Assembly: GCA_018873245.2 (NCBI GenBank)
Contig: JAEMBT020000004.1
Coordinates: 11,664,418 to 11,728,417, forward strand
DNA length: 64,000 nt
Reading direction: 5' to 3'
From: Archegozetes longisetosus
Taxonomy: Eukaryota; Arthropoda; Arachnida; Sarcoptiformes; Trhypochthoniidae
Made by a program: the position numbers and the translations under genes. A model generated the notes under the pieces. That model did no database searches, was not told the origin of the DNA, and was given only the letters and a program-made list of their open reading frames with translations. Shown one piece after another: positions 1 to 11,425 of the stretch; the first letter of the stretch is position 1; every line of letters starts with the position of its first letter.

Positions 1-49
1 GATTTTAGTATAGATTTTACGCGACGAACCAATGATTCAAAGCGATATT

Positions 50-477
50 TCATAAATTTGAAAAATCAGCGATAGCTTCTTCGATGTTAACATCATTAGT
101 CGAAAGAGAAATCGGAACAATTGGTTTTGATGACTGTAAAAATTGGAATTTCGTTAGAGTTTGAATATGAAAAATCATGCAGAGCCTACCCGTGCTTCAA
201 TTCGTTTAGCTTTTCTCACATCGTGTTCAATGTTATCCAAGTTCTTATTCAAACTATCCACTTCTTCGCTTGTTCTTGTGTTAAACTAGAAAATTAAAAA
301 AGATCAGTTGTTTCAAACATAAAACTTTCAAACAAATTCTCTATGAGTTTCAATATGGATGCAAACTTTTTTGAATTTGATGTTCGCCTTATTCTTCTTC
401 GCCTTTTTAGCTCTACCTTCAGATACTTTGAAAACATTAACGGTTTCTTTCTTACTATTATTACGTTTCTTCCCCAT
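50..477 (-). CDS. RBIS: Ribosome biogenesis factor RBIS (C8orf59-like), 3 exons
   Basis: Spliced gene on the minus strand with exons 367-477, 190-285 and 50-133, all joined in phase 0 at GT/AG sites, giving 96 residues; the human protein is about 100. The N-terminus starts MGKKRNN and is very Lys/Asn-rich (KAKKNKANIKFKK), the middle exon reads SEEVDSLNKNLDNIEHDV, and the end has the family's VNIEEA signature followed by a short tail. This lysine-rich layout matches RBIS, a small nucleolar protein needed for 60S subunit maturation. The gene is too short and too split to show as a long ORF. It lies 134 bp downstream of TRMT5 on the same strand. The family call rests on recalled similarity of all three exons; no catalytic motif exists to confirm it. 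Confidence 0.72.
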
Positions 478-611
478 AATTATCTATTTCTAAATAAAAA
501 ATCAATATTTTAGCTTACATTTGGATGATATCAATTATTTAGACTTAAATATAGAAGCATTAAACTATTAGTAATTAAAAAAAATTTATTCAATTTGTAT
601 GAAACTACAAA

Positions 612-1918
612 TCATTGCACTCTTTGTCTCTTATAAGCATTCATTTTATTATACAGGACATCTTCAGGTATATAAAAACTAATTCTAAACATGTTCTTAT
701 TTGGTGCGACTTTTCTTATATCAATGATTTCTTCAATTGTTGTTATTTCATGGTCTAACACTTGTTCAACCATTTCTTTGACAACTTCTTCTGGGTTTTG
801 AAGTTCGCCTTTAACAAAACAATGACAATGAACTAAAAGATTTATTTTATGGTCAATTGATTCGTCGTCAAAATACAAAAGTCCTTTAAAAGCATCTAAG
901 AATTGTATCCCCAAGGCTGGCAAATTCATGACTATATGATAACGTCTTGTCAATTCAGTTCCGTCAAAATTTTTCATTCTATTCAAAAGATCTTCACGAA
1001 TGACGTTCGTTATAAAATCTCTTCCATCCATGTTATAAACCTTAACCAAATGTTCCACTTTATTAAGTTTACAATTATGTTTCAACCATTTATGACATTC
1101 AGGATTAAGATCATTAGCTAAAACTTCGCAATTTTTGCGCTTCGCGGCCAGAACGGCAAAGGTCCGACACCAGCGAAAACGTCGTAGAGTATATCAACTT
1201 TTCTTTGCAATTTATGAACGATTCTTTCGTGTTCAGTACTAAGTCTCGGGTTCCAATAGACTTGAGCAAAATCAAACTCATATTCTACGCCCCATTCTTT
1301 GGTCTTTACAATACTATCGACTTGATCGTGTCTTTTGGCCATAACTTCCATTTGGAAGTTACGAAATTCACTCTCAATATTATTTAATTTATTGACAATC
1401 ATTTGCGCATTTTTGACTTTATCGAGAAGGATCTGTCCCACTAACTCCTTATAGGGTAAGACATGTTCGCGTAGATTCAAATGCAATATATGTCCGATTA
1501 TACTGAAGCCTGAAATCGAGTCCTGATCTGATGGCAAAACAGCACTAAAGATTGAGTGATAATCATAGTTATCATAAGTTAAGACAAGGTCTTTAAATTT
1601 GAGTTCTTTAGCTTGGCACAGATCTTCTAAAATTTGTTTATTATTCACGTTATCTTTTATGATGTCATTCATGGTTGATATCAATTCTGGATTTAATATT
1701 ATTATTCTTTTATTGATGTCTTCACTATTGATTTGAACTGGATTGAAATCTTTTATTTTCAATAGAAATGGTTTAACACACTTGAGAGCTCTTTCCAAAT
1801 GATTATCATTAATCTCAATAAAAGGCACACTAATTGTTTTGTTAAATAAACTTTTATCCAATTGAGTCATTCCTTTAACGCATTCAGGTGGACAAAGCAA
1901 TCCATTATTTCGAGACAT
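612..1918 (-). CDS. TRMT5: tRNA (guanine37-N1)-methyltransferase TRMT5, one-base frameshift
   Basis: Makes m1G37 next to the anticodon, using S-adenosylmethionine. The N-terminal part has the family's PPECVKGMTQLD block; the centre has DSISGFSIIGHILHLNLREH, and the SAM-binding loop DVFAGVGP follows at about 1165-1190. The C-terminal part continues through the ANDLNPECHKWLKHN block and ends KRQRVQ. The two halves are in different frames: one base is missing near 1160-1161, straight after the GVGP codons. No intron can explain the shift. I start at the ATG at 1918 (MSRNN); the open frame reaches further upstream from a TTG, and a splice acceptor near 1983 leaves room for a mitochondrial leader exon. 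Apart from the shift it looks intact, so an assembly indel is more likely than a pseudogene. Confidence 0.85.
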
Positions 1919-1966
1919 TGTGTTGATTAAGAGTTTTGAGTAACAACTCGTACGATTCAAACGCAA

Positions 1967-2524
1967 TTTCGATGTAATTAATGCCTAAAGAGATTTTATT
2001 AACTTCACAAACATTTTACAGTAATTGATAAACTTTCTACTATAAAATACATCTAATTTTAACATTAAAGAGTCAATACTTACAGATATTTTCGACACTA
2101 GCATTGAATTAGTCAAATTTTATTTTGAATGAGTTTAAATCATGTAAACTTGCATCAAATGCTATGAAAAATGTTTTGGATGAATGCGTTTTTGAGTGAA
2201 ACAAATCCGCGTGTCTCTAGTCTCTAGTCTATGTTTACTCAGCATCTCCAATACTCCTGATATTAACTTAGGGAGTATCACTTCTCAAACATAAATGACG
2301 TCAGAACTTTTGAGTGCTAAACAGATTGATCTTACTGAAAATATTACACAAATTTGAGAACATTTTATGTTCGAGTGAATTGGTTTGCTCTGAAATCAGA
2401 GTTTGGAAAATCATATGGTTCTGGTCATGATTCAAAAGTAAATAAAAAATGAGATAATTTTGTTTTCAGTGTAGACATTAAGAAATGTTTAGTACAATTC
2501 ATATCTATTTATTGGAATCTAATT
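1967..2524. other. Intergenic region between TRMT5 and UVRAG
   Basis: The two genes face away from each other across about 560-600 bp, so promoters for both should lie here. I see no ORF worth reporting. A small 8-bp-stem hairpin (AATACTCC / GGAGTAT around 2250-2280) is the only structure noticed and is probably chance. Confidence 0.5.
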
Positions 2525-4748
2525 ATGGCTACAATTGATTTCTCATTGGATTCAAGAGTGAAGAAGAGTTACGTCCCGCTTATTACTCAACAGGTCTTAC
2601 TTTCTGTCATCGATTGATCAAATTTTCAATCAAATTGATAAATATTTAATAATTATTTTTGTTTTCAATCGTTGAATTACAGCGTCATTTGCGACATATT
2701 AAACGAATAGCTGCCAGGAATATAAATTTATCTTCAGTACGGCAAAATATTAATAATGAAAACCATATCAGCAACAAAATCAGCGATGAACTGGGATTCT
2801 GTTTCACTATTCATGACAATAACGAAGAACTTTTATATCAAAGCGAGACTATATATAGCACTGTTTGTATTACTCTGTCATTATTTTAGCTGCCTTGTCT
2901 ATAATAGAATTGATCTAATTATTTAATTATCTATTGATAGAGTCCTTCATGGAGAACATTTGAAGGTTCTTCCTTCAGATATCCATCAATTTCTGAACTA
3001 ATAGTTAGACTCTATTATTGCGATCCAATTAATAGAGAATTAACTAAAGATAAGTCGTTATCAAAGGCTCAATCAGTTAAAACTCCGCAAACATTTAGTC
3101 CTGACAATCTATTTCTTGAGTGGAAAATACACTTAAATGGACTGGTCTTTATTGGAGAAGAAATACCTAAAGACAATAGATTTAAAGAAAATACTGTTAT
3201 TTTTGGTTTAATGGAAGGCTTCTATACAAGTCTTGATTGCATAGTTAGCGATGAATTACTTAATCAACTGTGTCTCCCGAACGAAACCATGAAAGTGACG
3301 GATGTGTCAAACTTAAGGAACTCTTACTGTTTGAATGTTTTGTATAGAATCGAAATGATGCAAAGGGTTATTAGTCAAACATTGGTTTTAGTCAACAGTA
3401 CCAGAACTAAATTAGAAGAAAAGTTACATTTTATGTTTGATAAAAGTGAACTAAAATCTAAAGTTGAATGTATGGAAATGAGAGTTAAATGTTTGAAAAG
3501 TCAATTGCTTTTGTGTACCGAAAGATTGAATAATTTGCGCGAAATGAAACAGAAAAATGAAGTTGATATCTGCGATAAAGGTATCGATATGCTAAACAAG
3601 TTTCAACAGTTAAAAATTGAAAGAGAAAACTGTTGGAGAAGAGGAAAAAGTTTGATCAGTCAAGAGAAAGATTGGTTAAAACGAAAGCACAGTTAATGAT
3701 AAAAAGGAAGCAGTTGATTACTGATATCGCAAGAATCTATCCATTGGTGCCGTTTCCCGACGGAAAAGGAGGTTTCTCTATATGTGGCGTTCATTTGCCA
3801 AACTCCGAAGACTTTGAGGGACACGACGAAACTATGATATCAATAGCGATCGGATATGTGGCACATATTCTAGTTATGGTCTCACGAATATTAGATGTAT
3901 CGCTTAGATATCAAATTTTTTATTTCGGGTCTCGCTCCTCAATTATCGATCATCTCAATGATAAGATCAGTGAAAATGATAGGACTTTTCCACTTCATTC
4001 CAAGAGTGGAAAAGATAAACTTCACTTCAAGTATGGTGTGTTTCTAATCAATAAAAATATAGCCCAATTACGACATTATTTGGGTTTGCAAACTAGAGAT
4101 TTAAGTGCAACACTACCCAACCTATACAGTCTTATTAAAGATAAATTAATATTTCTTAACGAAGACATACTAGATAGTGAAGTGGCTTGTTCTTCGTCTA
4201 ATACTCCAAATGTGACTTGGGTGGCACACGTCGATGACTATTTGAGACGTGAACTTGAAGTTATGAGAAACCAACAGGAACTACAAGAGGCCGGTCCTCC
4301 AACTGGCAATTCATTTCATATGAGAAAATTGTCGACTATTTCTAATAATTCGATTCATTTAGTGAATGAAAGCAGAAATCATAGTCGATCACTTGATAAA
4401 GGGTTGAATGAAATAGTGACCCATAAGAAGAATGTATACACCGACGAATCTGTTTGTTCTTCAGCTTCATCCCACGGTCATTTAAGTTCCATTCCAAAAC
4501 ACTTATTAAATACTAATCAATTTCATCATAATTTAAGTGAAGCCGATTTAAATCGAATGATCGATCAAAACAAGCCGCAAACTCATAACCCATTTTCTGC
4601 AATGAATCATCAATGGCTCGAGCCGAGCGATGACGAACTAAATAACGGCAATTGTGGCGCCTCGAGCTCTGATTCTTCTCCGAGAGTTAACGTCTGGACA
4701 GAATCGGACATAACTTCCAATCTTAGAGAACATTCCGAAAGAAATTAA
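2525..4748 (+). CDS. UVRAG: UVRAG-like autophagy and endosome protein, one-base frameshift
   Basis: UVRAG is a subunit of the class III PI3-kinase (VPS34-Beclin 1) complex in autophagy and endosome traffic. Exons are 2525-2593, 2683-2862 and 2941-4748. The first acceptor leads into RHLRHIKRIAARNI, the hallmark RRLRHLRNIAARNI-type block of the family. A C2-like region follows (SPSWRTFEG, then LEWKIHLNGLVFIGEE), then a coiled coil (about 3350-3730) and the Atg14/Barkor-type domain with FKYGVFLINKNIAQLRHYLG. The acidic, serine-rich tail ends at 4748. Total is about 684 codons, close to human UVRAG (699). The frame changes by one missing base near 3630-3632, inside the coiled coil, between ERENC and LEKRKKF; there is no room for an intron. 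Likely a sequencing or assembly indel. Confidence 0.87.
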
Positions 4749-5155
4749 TGTAAACTTATCATTATTTATTTGCGATAAACACCATGCTTGGTGATTATAG
4801 GCTATAATTCAATTGAAACAATATGTGATATGTATGTAATCTTAACTTGAATTTGTTCATAAGAAATATTGATTAATTATATATAGAATAAACCTATATG
4901 AGTCTAAATTGTATATTAACTTGTATATTAATATAATACTGATAACAAAATACCGTTCAAAATACGGTATCAATAGTTTGACTTAATTAAAAATTATATT
5001 AGCTGACTAATAGTATTATATAACAGAGCACTTTATTTAATAAATTATATTACATTATTTTGATTTGATTTGGTTCATATTATATACAATCATAACTAAA
5101 AACTGATAAAATACAACGATAAAACTATACATTTACGATACGTTGAAAACAATGC
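4749..5155. other. AT-rich gap between convergent UVRAG and HS6ST
   Basis: About 400 bp between two genes that end towards each other. It is very AT-rich, with several AATAAA-like words on both strands (for example near 4887) that could serve as polyadenylation signals. No ORF or repeat was recognised. Confidence 0.5.
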
Positions 5156-6490
5156 TCAAACAGTTTGTTTGTCCTCACTGTCGCCCCAGTTCACTATTTC
5201 TTCATTATCTTTGGCAACAGAACTAACGCTCAGATTTTTTAATTTCGGGTTTTTATTCTTGAGCTTACCGAATCTATCAAATAACAACTCTTTTGCGTAC
5301 TCATACAATTGCATATCTAAATGATTGATTAGTTTGATTTTTTCTATAGTTTTGGTACTAAAATCATCTAAAAGAGATCTTTTATTTCGATGAAACGAAT
5401 GAGTATCTGTGTCAAGAAACATAATATCAAAAGTTTCTTCAAATAAATATTGGGATATTCGTGGAAATTCATTTAGACCAAAAAATGCCATTTTGTGCAA
5501 ATTAGTTTTGGCACTCGTGAGCATCACTAATTCGCGTTCATTTTTAGGCATAGACGACTGATTATAACAACCAACTAGTGCTAAATCACTTAACATTCGT
5601 GTTTGTCTATTAATGGCTAAATTATTTTGACAATTCATATATTCGTCAATAGAGACGTCACTACCAAAATCGCATTCAGGTATTTGAGTGACTTCTTTGC
5701 CTCCACACCAATGACGCGATGCTTTGCCATTAGTTTCTTGGACAGTAAAGTGATTGTACTCCGATATAAATCTAGTGATCGGATCTCTCAATAGAGTTAT
5801 ATAAAAGTATCGTCTCTTGACTGCTTCGCCTTCGAGTTCGTCGAGAACTCGATCCGCACAATGCATCAATTCATTAAAGTCTGGATGAATTCCACACTTT
5901 GTTCCAACTGTGAGTCGGCCTGGAATAAGTCAATATTCTAAAGAATGTTCTTAAATGTTGTAAATAGTTCTAAGTAAAATAAAGATCTCACTGAAAAGCC
6001 ACTGAGAGTTAGGTCTGTTTGGACGCAGACACTGACACTTCTTCCGATGATTAAGATTGCAGTTACAGGGACTATCGATTACCAAATCGTTCACTATATG
6101 CCTGACAAATACGTTTCCGCCCGTGTTCTGAATGTGAAGAAATACCATCACATCATCAGATGTCATATCGAATTTTTCGGTCCTTGCAATGATTTCATTG
6201 TTATCATCGTCTGAATTGTCGTCCCTTTCAGTGTTCCAAAGTTTAACATTTATTACATCATTTGGTTTGATTTTAGCGAGTGGTCCGTACTTCGTATGAA
6301 GTCTTAAGTGATTGTTGTCGTAATAACTACACAAATATATGACATATGATATGATAATGAGCGAAGAAGTCACCATTAAATAGAAACTAAAGTTTCGATT
6401 GCTTATGATATGACTGTATTTTCTATTGTTTGATGAGATAATTATGTCATATTTTGGCACTTCTTTTCGCATTTTATGTCCAAAACTCAT
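5156..6490 (-). CDS. HS6ST: Heparan sulfate 6-O-sulfotransferase with altered PAPS motif
   Basis: Golgi type II membrane enzyme family that moves sulfate from PAPS to the 6-O of glucosamine in heparan sulfate, tuning growth-factor binding. Exons 5992-6490 and 5919-5156 splice to 420 residues. A membrane anchor lies at about residues 36-54. Family blocks seen: WLFS across the intron, then CGIHPDF, YFYITLLRDPITRFISEYNH, QVRMLSDL-type NRQTRMLSDLALVGCYN, and KTNLHKMAFFGLNEF. In the 5'-phosphosulfate loop, where the family has FLHIQKTGGT, this protein reads FLHIQNTGGN: the conserved Lys is Asn at residue 122 (codon AAC) and the following Thr is also Asn. The rest looks well kept, so it is either a diverged enzyme or a catalytically weakened paralogue. 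Confidence 0.9.
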
Positions 6491-6997
6491 TTGACTTGTT
6501 GATCATATTCGCACAAATACATTATTTACTCAAACTATTTAGCTCAATACCCAATTGAAGCTAATTATTGATTGATCTGTTTCAATCAAACAGTTGCTTT
6601 ATTTATTGTTTTGAACATTCCTTGTAAATCAACAACGAAAAACGTCATCAAATTTTAGCAAATTTTCTGTTCAAATTCTATAGTAGAGATTCAATGTTTT
6701 TACTTCGATAGACTGACGATATTTATTGATAGCTCTTTGAAACTTCAAATGATTTTAAGAAATGCAGAAACTGTGCAAACATTCAAATAATTAAAAACTT
6801 TTTAAGCTAAGGATTAAGAAAAGTGAAACTCACAAAACACTTAAGTTTTGAAGAACATTTTTTTTTGTAAAGTTTTTAAAGAAATGTGTGTTTTGATCAG
6901 CTTATTGGATAACAGAGATATGATTGATGCTTAAATAGTAATAATGGGTTATGTGACTCGATTGCAAAAAAGCCAGAACAGATGTCAGGTCTTGCTA
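6491..6997. other. Intergenic region upstream of HS6ST
   Basis: About 500 bp of AT-rich sequence in front of the minus-strand HS6ST gene, presumably holding its promoter. No ORF, repeat or RNA gene recognised. Confidence 0.4.
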
Positions 6998-7175
6998 TTA
7001 TTATTCCAACTTAAGGACGGAAAAAAATAGAGTGACATCTAATGCCTAGAGCATAAAACAGAACCAAAGTTTTAGTAGAACAGAACTAAAGTTTCAAAAG
7101 TTAGTATAGTATTTGTTTCAGGTTTAGTGCATTAGATGTCACTTTATTTTTTCCGTCCTTAAGTTGGAATAATAA
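6998..7175. mobile_element. 178-bp hairpin MITE, Tc1/mariner-like (TA flanks)
   Basis: Two inverted arms of about 45-48 bp face each other: TTATTATTCCAACTTAAGGA at the left edge and its reverse complement at the right. Both arms continue through GGACGGAAAAAA and AGTGACATCTAATGC with very few differences. The element is flanked on both sides by TA (6996-6997 and 7176-7177), the target duplication of the Tc1/mariner superfamily. There is no coding capacity, so it would need a transposase from elsewhere. It ends only about 20 bp before the next element. Confidence 0.72.
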
Positions 7176-7205
7176 TATGTTCAATACTTTTCAAGACGTC
7201 AAAAT

Positions 7206-7973
7206 GGTATTCATGGCACATGAGGAACACTCGGGAGGAGCCTGTCTTTAAGGTGGATTTTAGGGAGGATCTCTTTCTATTTTAAATGATTTGAAGCAAA
7301 ATAATGAAAATTTTATCAATTGTATCAAAATTAAACACAAGATGTCAAACAAATCTCATTACTTTCAGATAAAAAATTTAATATTTCATGTATTTGTTTT
7401 CCAATATCTTTAATATTATAATCATTCATATCTACCGAACTCGAAACCAATCCTAAGTTTTTCTGAATGTCTAAATTCAATCATATATTAGAATTATTAA
7501 TACATTTAAAAAATTATTGGTATAAGTTTTACTTAACTCTAATAGACTTTAGCTTTGAATCGAAAGTAATAGTTATAAACCTGTGATTATGTTAAATAAA
7601 AACATTAATTTTTGGAATATAATTGAATGTAATTTATAACATAAAATATAATATAATGTATATTATATTAAATATGGTTAAATATGACTATTCATTTTTT
7701 CAAATCAAATAATTTTAAACAATAAAATGTTACGATTTGTTTGTTTAGAAGAAATGTTTTGTACTTTTTATGATACCAAATGGAAAAAATTACAGTTTAT
7801 TAACAACTGTCTTCAAGTTTTTAGTTTAGTAATAATTTTTGTTGACATCTTGTGTTAAAATGATCATTTAGTCATTTAAGATCAATACAATTGTCTGTAT
7901 CAATAGATATAAGTTAATAAGACCAACCCAATTATAGTCTCCTCCCCAGTGTTCCTCATATGCCATGAATACC
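7206..7973. mobile_element. 768-bp non-autonomous DNA transposon with 9-bp TSD
   Basis: Terminal inverted repeats of about 35 bp begin GGTATTCATGGCA and run to GGGAGGAG, with two or three mismatches between ends. The element is bracketed by a perfect 9-bp direct repeat CGTCAAAAT (7197-7205 and 7974-7982). A 9-bp duplication is typical of Mutator-like elements and also occurs in Merlin. The interior is AT-rich and non-coding. A decayed Mutator-like transposase fragment sits at about 62.6 kb in this window, so such a family exists in the genome; whether it mobilised this element is unproven. Confidence 0.78.
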
Positions 7974-8314
7974 CGTCAAAATAGAAACCATAACAAATAT
8001 GGCTGTTTCAGCATCAACTGTGAACAACATGGAAATAGTGACACCTCTTCAAAATTAGAAAAAAATTGTTTTCGTCAGTCACTGTTATTTAAACCCTGTA
8101 TTAGTTGAAAGACTAGACGGATGTGTCACTACTTTGGCACTGACTTAATGCTACAAAAGAGTACAATATTCTAGAATAGGACGCAATAATAAGATAATAT
8201 TGTAGATAATTAGTAGAATGTAATCGCTCGAACATAGATTTGATTATTTGTGTATTGAAGTGTTTGGCCAATACGTCTACATTGTTATGAAATGACTGAG
8301 TATTAACTATTGTA

Positions 8315-11116
8315 ATGGATGACGACTTTGATGATTACGAACTATTGGTGTCGACCATCAAATCACATATCCGTCTGTTGTCTAAATCTATTGTAAACTT
8401 AACTCAAATATCTCTAAATTGGACGACACTATCGTATTATTGCCAATCAATTCCTTCATATATAATGAAACCGCAAACATTTGCTTTCCTAACACTAATA
8501 GTCTTATTGGCTCTGGTTTGCCACACATTCGAGTACTGGTTTAAATACATGACTCGATCGACACTCAAGTTCGCCAAACGACTCAATGTAGGCCTGAGTC
8601 TGGCTTCGAGTGCATTGACCACACTGCTGAATGTCGAATGTATTACTGGTATCGCAAACGATAATGTGGTCAATGAGTTGAAAGATAACTGTGTCGGCGT
8701 TTATGCCTTTCAAGGAAGGAGGCCTAAAATGGAGGACAAATTCACGTAAGTTCATGGTTGAAGTCAAGTTTTGGTCTATTATATTAACCCAACACATTAC
8801 AATATATGACAAATTTATTCAAGTAGTCTTTCAGCCTCTATTAATTTGTAATTAATTACAATTTATTGATTAATCGAAGTTCGTTCTAAGATCACATTCT
8901 GAAAAATGATCTTATCTTTTACATAAGGGGCGATAAGAGACTTCGTTATTTATTATTAAGCTTCCGCTAAATTAATACAAATAAGAATCATGTTATGTAG
9001 ACAAACGGTTGTGGTTACAGTTGATCCATAAAAAATAGTTTTTAAATAATCGTTTTGATTAACTATTACAGATATATTAATGATAGCACCAACTTGGGGA
9101 TTGAATATTGGGCCGTTTTTGATGGGCACGGAGGAGATGTAAGTTTCGTTTGAGTTTTTACTTGTATTAGTTTTTAAGATATGATAGTTGGGATCAGATG
9201 TTTTAAAGTGCTAAGTCGTAACAATATTTTGCACTTATCATGCATTGGGCATGACATTAAGTCATCATCATTTCCCATTAAGAACCAGAAAGGATCAAAT
9301 AATAAGCAGTTTGGGTTCATATTAGCACTCAATGCATTGATTATAGTTTTACAGTTCATAAAATACTTAACTTCATTTCAAATATCTTGGTATTCGAATA
9401 GTTTTGTTTTATGGCATTTATCAGTTATATAATAATTTTAAGCTTAGTTTTTACTGTAAAAAATCAAGATATTTATGAATTTAGGTCGTTTTACTTGAAG
9501 TTATTCTATTTCATATGCATTAATATCTAAATTGATTGATGGCTATATCTGATTCATCTTTTTATGACTGAAATTGTTTAAGTGCTAAAACAAAATACTT
9601 ATTTCCACTTAAGGCCGAAAGCTTTATCAAATCTTATGGGAACAACATTTCTGACCAGAAGCTTCAGTAATTAGGTTTTTCTGTGCATCACTCATTCTTT
9701 AGTACTGAAGGTTGAGTACTACAGAAAAAATGTTTGACAGATATAACAAATGCATACTTGGAGAGATTTATTTGATATTTGAATATCAGTTTTCAAAAGT
9801 TTTTTTAACATTTTTTCAGAGCGTAGCAAATTTCGTTGAGTTGAACCTTTACAGTGCTATTTCAAAAAGAGTTGAACAGTTAAACAGCAAGAAAGTGAAA
9901 CCTGATTTTTGTGAGAAGTCATCAGATGATTGTAAGAACAGTGAAGAAGATAGTGATCTTAAGAAAGAGAAACAATGTACTGATACTAATACAAAGTCAA
10001 TCAATCAGGAATCAAAGTATAAGTTTGAAGGACTAAATGTTGCAACACTTTCTCAGATCGTGACTGAAGAAGTGCTTGAAGTTGATAAACAGTTGATCAT
10101 CGAGAGCAAGAAGAAATTTGACGTGGCAGGAAGCACTGCGTTGATTGCACTCAGAATTGTTGATCAAAACAAGTTAATAGTGGCCAACGTCGGCGACTCG
10201 AGAGGAGTTATTTGTGATTCAAAAGGATCTGCAATACCACTATCTTTTGATCACAAACCACAGCAGGTATAAATCAGATTCAAAACTTGACGAGTTGAGA
10301 CACCATTTATTGCACTCTTGCAGACCTACACACAACTTAGACAGAAAAAAGTTGATCCTCGCTGACAATGATTATTTACTATGTTTTTTGAGTGTGAGCT
10401 AGAATAGGTTTGCGAGAGATACTCGACAATAAGTTAACTATAGATAAACTTAAACATTATTAATGTTTCACGCCTGTCATTATTGCAAATCTAACTCAAA
10501 TTGAATTCTAGATGTTTTAAATCATGTTAAAGATTTAAAACGTAAGTGCACCAACATTTTAATTGCTATAATATAGACTCCTTGTTTTTCTAGGATGCAC
10601 TCAACCCAAAAGATTAGTGAGCGTCATTTGCAATAATGATAGACCTGAACTAGCAGTAGAAACTTATTCTGTGTTATAACCGAAAATTTCTCATATTTTG
10701 ATGTTTAGCTGAAAGAGCATAAGCGTATCAAAGAAGCAGGTGGTTTTATCAAGTTCAATGGCGTCTGGAGAGTGGCAGGAATATTAGCCACTTCTAGAGC
10801 TTTAGGAGACTATCCTCTCAAAGATACCAATTTAGTTATAGCAGAACCCGATATACTGCAATTCGATCTGAATGATATGCAGCCAAAGTTTATGATACTC
10901 GCCAGCGATGGACTCTGGGATACATTCTCTAATGAAGAAGCTGTCAGTTTCACTAAAGAGAATCTCATAAAAGTCAGAAAAAGTCGCTCTTCGCAAGTAG
11001 CTTATGAGGTAGCAAAAAACCTTGTGCTCGAGTCCTATAAACGCGGATCATTGGATAACATAACAGTCATTTTGGTCTTATTTGATGCCAATTGTGATGA
11101 CATATCACACTCATGA
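8315..11116 (+). CDS. PPM1L: PP2C-type Ser/Thr phosphatase, PPM1L-like, membrane anchored
   Basis: Metal-dependent protein phosphatase; PPM1L in other animals is an ER membrane protein acting on stress-kinase signalling and ceramide transport. Exons 8315-8745, 9072-9138, 9820-10266 and 10709-11116 splice to 450 residues. A membrane segment lies at about residues 55-71. PP2C motifs follow in order: GRRPKMEDKF, WAVFDGHGG, GSTALIAL, NVGDSRGV, FDHKPQ, SRALGDYPLK, LASDGLWD and GSLDNITV, so all metal-binding aspartates are present. Human PPM1L has about 360 residues; the extra length is a charged Lys/Asp/Ser-rich insert of about 50-60 residues in exon 3 between SKRVEQLNSK and KFEGLNVATL. The introns show nothing coding. 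It converges on MCCC1. Confidence 0.9.
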
Positions 11117-11425
11117 ACACTAATATCTGTTTATTCCGCCCACTCAATTAGCTGCGAAGATCATGATTTACATTAATTGTCCACTCATTTTAACATTATT
11201 TATTTGTCATAAATATTTTAAGAGTTTGCATTTGATTATAAACTCGTTTATAAAAAGTTTGGGTATCTGTTCCTTTTCATAGTCTATATCACACAATTTG
11301 CCATATTTTAGAAGAAAGACCTTCAAATATAAGAAATAATTGACTATTTTATTTAAATGCCAAAGAGTAACAAAATTTTAGTCAATTAACAAAAATAAAC
11401 ATCAGTATTTAAAAACAAGTTTTGA
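11117..11425. other. Gap between convergent PPM1L and MCCC1
   Basis: About 310 bp of AT-rich 3' flanking sequence shared by two convergent genes. AATAAA-like words occur near 11393 on plus. Nothing else recognised. Confidence 0.4.

Noticed and set aside
9181..9432. Plus-strand ORF within PPM1L intron 2
   Set aside because: No protein family features; lies in an intron and has no splice support.
10477..10640. Inverted word TCATTATTGCAAAT / ATTTGCAATAATGA in PPM1L intron 3
   Set aside because: Only 14 bases per arm in AT-rich DNA and no flanking duplication; could be chance.
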